Below are positions 60,275 to 64,000 of a DNA stretch of 64,000 nt, piece by piece; positions within the stretch are counted from its first letter, which is position 1, and every line of letters starts with the position of its first letter. Under the pieces are notes generated by a model. The model was given only the letters and a program-made list of their open reading frames with translations. It ran no database searches and was not told where the DNA came from. The translations under genes and the position numbers were made by a program. Source of the DNA: Pseudomonadota bacterium. Its GTDB lineage: Bacteria > Pseudomonadota > Gammaproteobacteria > Halothiobacillales > Halothiobacillaceae. The stretch spans positions 1-64,000 of the forward strand of contig JAJYPA010000002.1 in assembly GCA_021795795.1 (NCBI GenBank). The letters are read 5' to 3'.

Positions 60275-63153
60275 GCGGGCTCCTTCTGCTTGAGGTTGTC
60301 CGGATCGTAGAAGGGGGTTCTGGCAATTTTGGCCGAAACCGTAGTGCGATCGGTCAGACGAATATTGATTGTGGTGTTTGCCTCGGCCAGTTCCGGGCGG
60401 ACGAAGGCCAGACCGATATGGCACCCGAGCGTTGCACTCCAGGCGATGCTCGTTACCCGCCCGGCAATCTCGCCGCGGTCGATCACCAAATGACATTCTT
60501 GCGGCACCGAACTGTTGAATTGGGCATCAAGGATGAAGCCGACCAGCTTCTGCTTGCGAGTCTGGCGGTCAATGACACGCAGACTGCGCTGGCCGATGAA
60601 GAAAGGTTTGTTCATCTTCAAAGCCCATTCCAAGCCGACATCGAACGGATTGGTAAGGCCATCGGTATCTTGGCCGATGATGATGTGTCCCTTCTCAAGG
60701 CGAAGCAGTCGCTGCGCTTCGACTCCAAACGGTCGAAGATCAAATTCCTTGCCGGCCGCAATCAGGGCATCCCAGATCGCGCAGCCCTGATTGGCCGGAA
60801 CGTGGATTTCGTAGCCCCATTCTCCGACAAAACCAACCCGCATCAGTCGGGCTGGAATACCTGCTACGACGCCCTCCCTCAAGGCGAGGTAAGGGAAGGC
60901 CGCAGCAGACAGATCTAGTGGGGTCAATCGGGAAAGTAGTGCGCGCGATTGAGGTCCGGCAAGATTCACTGCGGCAAACGATCCCGTGTGATTGACGATG
61001 CCACAGTCGAGCTGCCACATCGTATTCAGTCGCGATAACTCGCGATAAATGGTGGCCGCGCCAGATGTCGTCGTCGTGAAATAGAAATGATCTTCGGCCA
61101 GACGGCCAACCACACCGTCGTCCACTACCACGCCAGACTCGTCACACATGACTGCGTAACGGGTCATGCCAACCTTGAGGTTCGCGTAATTGGAGATGTA
61201 AACCCGCTCCAACAACTCGGCAGCTTGCGGACCGATGACTTCGAGTTTTCCGAGCGTACCGACATCGATCAGGCCCACGTTCTGGCGCACGGCCACAGCT
61301 TCATCCTGGATACATTGCAGCCGATCCTTGCCTGCGCGCCGGTAATATTCCGGCCGTTGCCAGACCCCGGCCATCATCCATTCAGCACCAAAAGCCGTGT
61401 GGCGGGAATGCATTGGCGTGCGCCGCTCCGGGCTAAATCCCCGGCCACCGAGCAGCGACATCGGCACCGGATGAAAGAATGGGCGGGATGTGGTGGTGCC
61501 GACTTCCTGCGGTTCTTTGCCGGTCAACTTCGCGAGAATACGCAGGGCATTCATGTTCGAATGTTTGCCCTGACTCGGCCCCATGCCGACCGTGGAAAAC
61601 CGTTTCAGCAGTTCAATATTGTCGAACCCTTCCTGGACTGCGTTCTCGAAATCCTTGAGCTGAAGATCCTCGTCGAAATCAACAAAATTTTTACCCTGCG
61701 GATGCGCGACGATCGGCCAAGGATGGGTTGGGCATTCCGTCTCGGCCGGAATGACAATCTCCCGGATATCACCAAAACCGGCGTGTGCGGCGGCGGCGCT
61801 TCCGGCGCGCTGACCATCCAGTCGGCGCGCGGACAGCGTATGTACACCATTGACCCGACCACAGGCAAAAACACCGGGCGGCAGAATGTCGGGTACGAAC
61901 TGTTCAAGTGATTGTGTGTAACGCATGCGGGTCCCGGCTTGGTAGAGCAGGTTGGCAGCCGGCGCCCAACCGACACTCATGACAATCCCGTCGCAAGGCA
62001 ATGTTTCAGATTCGGATTTGCCATTGCCTACCCGTGCGCCTGCCACCGATTTCCCCTTCGCACCCGGCAGCGCTTCAATAATGCGATACCCAGATAGCAC
62101 ACGAATTCCCAGAGCGATGACCCTCTGTTCGGGCTCGCCGTCCAAGTGGTCCGGGCGTAAATCCACTACGGCTACCACTTCAACGCCCTGTGCAGAGAGA
62201 TCTAATGCCGCCCGGTAGCCATCCTGATTGGCCGTGAGTACTACGGCTCGCTGCATTGGACGCACCGCATAACGATAGAGCAATCGTTGCGCAGCGGAAG
62301 CCAGCATAATCCCCGGCAGATCATTGTTGCGGAACACGGCGGGCTGTTCATAACCCCCTGTGGCAACCACCACGCTTTTCGCGCGCATTTTGATTAACAC
62401 ATCACTACAAACCAGCGCAATCCAGTGATCGGTGTAATAACCAGCAGCATAAGTATTGGTGAGTAACCGAATTCGGGGATGAGCCAGCACCTTGTTCAGC
62501 TGCTCAGTCATTTGTTCCATTCGGGAAGCTTCTGCACCGAGGGCATAACCACCGCTCCCGCCAGCACGGTTGTTTTCGTCAATAAGGGTTACTTCCGCAC
62601 CCTGTTCGGCTGCAGTCAGTGCGGCAACAAGCCCGGATGCCCCGGCACCAATGACCAGAACGTCGCAAAAATCGTAACGTTTTGGCGTGCGAATGTGTGG
62701 CGTGTCAAAACTGACCTTACCTAGGCCGGTCATGCCACGGAACATCCGTTCCCACAATGGGAACAGAAGTTTGCTGTGGAAGGCCTTGTAATAGAAGCCC
62801 ACGGGCATGAAGCGTGCGAAGGTGCCCAATATCCTGGCCTTGTCAGAGTCCAAACCGCCAAATGTATTCACAGCCGTGAGATTCATGTTTGCTTGTAGCT
62901 GCGTGACATCCGCACGCACATTGGGGCGATCACCCCACTGACAGACAGCGTTGACATCATGGTTGGCCAACGACAATACGCCGCGCGCCCGGTGATATTT
63001 AAAGCTCCGACCGAGCACTTTTTCACCTGCTCCAAGCAAGGCGCTTGAAATGGTGTCGCCCGCATAGCCTTGATATGTCTTTCCTTCAAAGGTAAAAGGA
63101 ACCACCGTGCTGCGGTCGATCCATTCACCCGGAACGGGCGGTAAGCGAATCAC
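60271..63153 (-). CDS. mgdC: N-methylglutamate dehydrogenase subunit C (sarcosine oxidase alpha-like)
   Basis: The product has 960 residues. The N-terminal domain (about 1-110) is like the SoxA 2Fe-2S-type fold, followed by a NAD/FAD-binding domain with VLVIGAGASGLVAALTAAEQG (about 170), a second dinucleotide site, and a C-terminal GcvT/aminomethyltransferase domain (about 590-960: MTRYAVMCDESGVVVDDGVVGRL, RVGFVGEWGYEIHVPANQ) for folate-linked transfer. It oxidises N-methylglutamate, passing formaldehyde to tetrahydrofolate. It overlaps mgdB by 4 bp and mgdD by 4 bp. Confidence 0.92.
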   Translation of the reverse strand: MIRLPPVPGEWIDRSTVVPFTFEGKTYQGYAGDTISSALLGAGEKVLGRSFKYHRARGVLSLANHDVNAVCQWGDRPNVRADVTQLQANMNLTAVNTFGGLDSDKARILGTFARFMPVGFYYKAFHSKLLFPLWERMFRGMTGLGKVSFDTPHIRTPKRYDFCDVLVIGAGASGLVAALTAAEQGAEVTLIDENNRAGGSGGYALGAEASRMEQMTEQLNKVLAHPRIRLLTNTYAAGYYTDHWIALVCSDVLIKMRAKSVVVATGGYEQPAVFRNNDLPGIMLASAAQRLLYRYAVRPMQRAVVLTANQDGYRAALDLSAQGVEVVAVVDLRPDHLDGEPEQRVIALGIRVLSGYRIIEALPGAKGKSVAGARVGNGKSESETLPCDGIVMSVGWAPAANLLYQAGTRMRYTQSLEQFVPDILPPGVFACGRVNGVHTLSARRLDGQRAGSAAAAHAGFGDIREIVIPAETECPTHPWPIVAHPQGKNFVDFDEDLQLKDFENAVQEGFDNIELLKRFSTVGMGPSQGKHSNMNALRILAKLTGKEPQEVGTTTSRPFFHPVPMSLLGGRGFSPERRTPMHSRHTAFGAEWMMAGVWQRPEYYRRAGKDRLQCIQDEAVAVRQNVGLIDVGTLGKLEVIGPQAAELLERVYISNYANLKVGMTRYAVMCDESGVVVDDGVVGRLAEDHFYFTTTTSGAATIYRELSRLNTMWQLDCGIVNHTGSFAAVNLAGPQSRALLSRLTPLDLSAAAFPYLALREGVVAGIPARLMRVGFVGEWGYEIHVPANQGCAIWDALIAAGKEFDLRPFGVEAQRLLRLEKGHIIIGQDTDGLTNPFDVGLEWALKMNKPFFIGQRSLRVIDRQTRKQKLVGFILDAQFNSSVPQECHLVIDRGEIAGRVTSIAWSATLGCHIGLAFVRPELAEANTTINIRLTDRTTVSAKIARTPFYDPDNLKQKEPA

Positions 63154-63407
63154 GATTCATCTCCGATTAGGTAAGTGCGTAAAACCCAATCTTTTGCGGT
63201 ATCCCGCTCTGCAACGAACCAAGTATTGCTGGCGATATGACACCACCATTCCTTCTTGACGCCGGGTGCGCCATTACGGTTGAAGACATAATCGGCCCAA
63301 ACATCGTCGCTGCAGGTATCTGGATCGGGCATCGGCCGGATTTCCCCCCAATAAAAGAACTCAGAAACCGGGCGAGGGCCGTTAATCGGGCAAGTCATGA
63401 TTTTCAT
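63150..63407 (-). CDS. mgdB: N-methylglutamate dehydrogenase subunit B (sarcosine oxidase delta-like)
   Basis: The product has 85 residues starting MKIMTCPINGPRPVSEFFYWG. The SoxD pattern TCP-x-N-G-x-R and KEWWCHIASNTWFVAERDT gives Cys/His ligands for a zinc. Small size and position between the beta-like and alpha-like genes are diagnostic. It has a 4-bp overlap with mgdC. Confidence 0.9.
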   Translation of the reverse strand: MKIMTCPINGPRPVSEFFYWGEIRPMPDPDTCSDDVWADYVFNRNGAPGVKKEWWCHIASNTWFVAERDTAKDWVLRTYLIGDES

Positions 63408-63419
63408 GCGTCGGATCTC

Positions 63420-64000
63420 CTAATGGCCCACCGATGCAGCGCCTTTTTCGCCGGTAAGCGAATAGTTGCGGAAGCGATCGAGGGAAAAACCATGGATCAA
63501 AGGATGAGGTTTATCGGTGGCAACGGTGTGCGCCATGGTCTTGCCGCTGACTGGGGTTGCCTTGAATCCCCAGGTACCCCAACCCGCATCGAGATAGAAG
63601 CCCTCGATGGGCGTTTTCCCCATGACAGGTGCAAAATCCGGCGTCATGTCTGCCATCCCAGCCCATTGACGCATGACCTTGACATGCGACAGGAAAGGGA
63701 ACATGTCGAGCATGTGTGCAGACAGGCCTTCGGTAAAATCGAGCGTGGATCGCGTTGAGTGCAATTCATAAGGATCAAGCGAGGCACCCATGACCAGTTC
63801 GCCACGCGCAGACTGACTGACATAGATGTGCAGGCTGCCTGAAACGAGGATCGGATCGAGCCAAGGTTTGAGCGGCTCACTCACCATCGCCTGTAATGGA
63901 TGAATGTATATCGGTGTTTTGAGATCGACCATGTCGAGAATACGGGGCGTGAACCCCGCCACGGCACAGAGGACCTTGTTGGTGGCGATGTAGCCACGCG
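63420..64000 (-). CDS. mgdA: N-methylglutamate dehydrogenase subunit A (sarcosine oxidase beta-like), partial
   Basis: The C-terminal 193 codons of the SoxB-like FAD subunit are visible, running off the right edge (reading RGYIATNKVLCAVAGFTPRI inwards). LPLQAMVSEPLKPWLDP-like text, QWAGMADMTPDFAPVMG and GWGTWGFKATPVSGKTMAH form the FAD-binding C-terminus of the DAO family. MgdA carries the substrate site for N-methylglutamate. It lies 12 bp before mgdB, so the operon's promoter is outside the window. Confidence 0.9.
   Translation of the reverse strand, partial: RGYIATNKVLCAVAGFTPRILDMVDLKTPIYIHPLQAMVSEPLKPWLDPILVSGSLHIYVSQSARGELVMGASLDPYELHSTRSTLDFTEGLSAHMLDMFPFLSHVKVMRQWAGMADMTPDFAPVMGKTPIEGFYLDAGWGTWGFKATPVSGKTMAHTVATDKPHPLIHGFSLDRFRNYSLTGEKGAASVGH

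Noticed and set aside
60247..60918. Plus-strand ORF opposite mgdC
   Set aside because: Shadow of the mgdC aminomethyltransferase domain; no start signals.

Overview
The window looks like chromosome from a gammaproteobacterium, most likely a sulfur-oxidising autotroph related to Halothiobacillus. This is an inference. It rests on the surE-pcm-yqaA-nlpD, holD-rimI and pilB-pilC-pilD-coaE gene orders, a di-haem c4-type cytochrome, and a periplasmic rhodanese, YeeE and Tat-exported metallo-hydrolase cluster. About 60 genes are supported. Three stretches carry decayed transposons, and two families of small inverted-repeat elements are scattered between genes.

Layout. 1-1030: transposon ends, tRNA-Leu(TAA) with a terminator, an IS256-type remnant and a 152-bp MITE. 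1036-5741 (minus): sulfur cluster of MBL hydrolase, a split YeeE/YedE pair, a secreted Cys protein with decapeptide repeats, a DUF6969-like protein and a two-domain rhodanese. 5977-8129: zur, a methyltransferase and zntB. 8152-9633: a BrxR/CapW-type WYL regulator divergent from a small unknown gene. 9646-15579: housekeeping genes (nlpD, yqaA, pcm, surE, smr, apt, MTA nucleosidase, cytochrome c4, FixH-like). 15700-17594: an IS66 remnant interrupted by a complete IS5-type element with a CTAG duplication. 18125-20957: rimI, a holD-like gene, and leuA with a possible Leu-rich leader peptide. 21266-22812: a LitR/MlrA-type MerR regulator next to a short LOV photoreceptor. 22870-28168: pilB, pilC, pilD, coaE and two small genes.

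28239-51582 is a large organic-nitrogen island: a NifA-like sigma-54 activator, an NCS1-transporter/histidine-kinase hybrid with a NarL-type response regulator, then a long minus-strand series (urtABCDE, amiE, an NCS1 permease, amiF, amidase, a MetX-like hydrolase and a VWA protein). Divergent from it is fmdA-fmdB followed by a TorF porin. The urtA/fmdA intergenic region carries two opposed sigma-54 promoters (GG-N10-GC), a NifA-type TGT-N10-ACA site, a 20-bp palindrome and a 7-2-7 heptamer pair. A similar heptamer pair lies upstream of the sensor-kinase operon. The genes fit import of urea, amides and formamide and their hydrolysis to ammonia.

51709-55028 holds a DedA-PAP2-LssY membrane protein, a PepSY protein, a 67-bp tandem duplication and an IS3 remnant. 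55084-64000 (minus) is an N-methylglutamate pathway cluster (mgdABCD-gmaS-mgsABC, mgdA cut by the window edge) for methylamine oxidation. In an autotroph this probably supplies nitrogen. The nitrogen half of the window therefore reads as scavenging of small C1/C2 nitrogen compounds.
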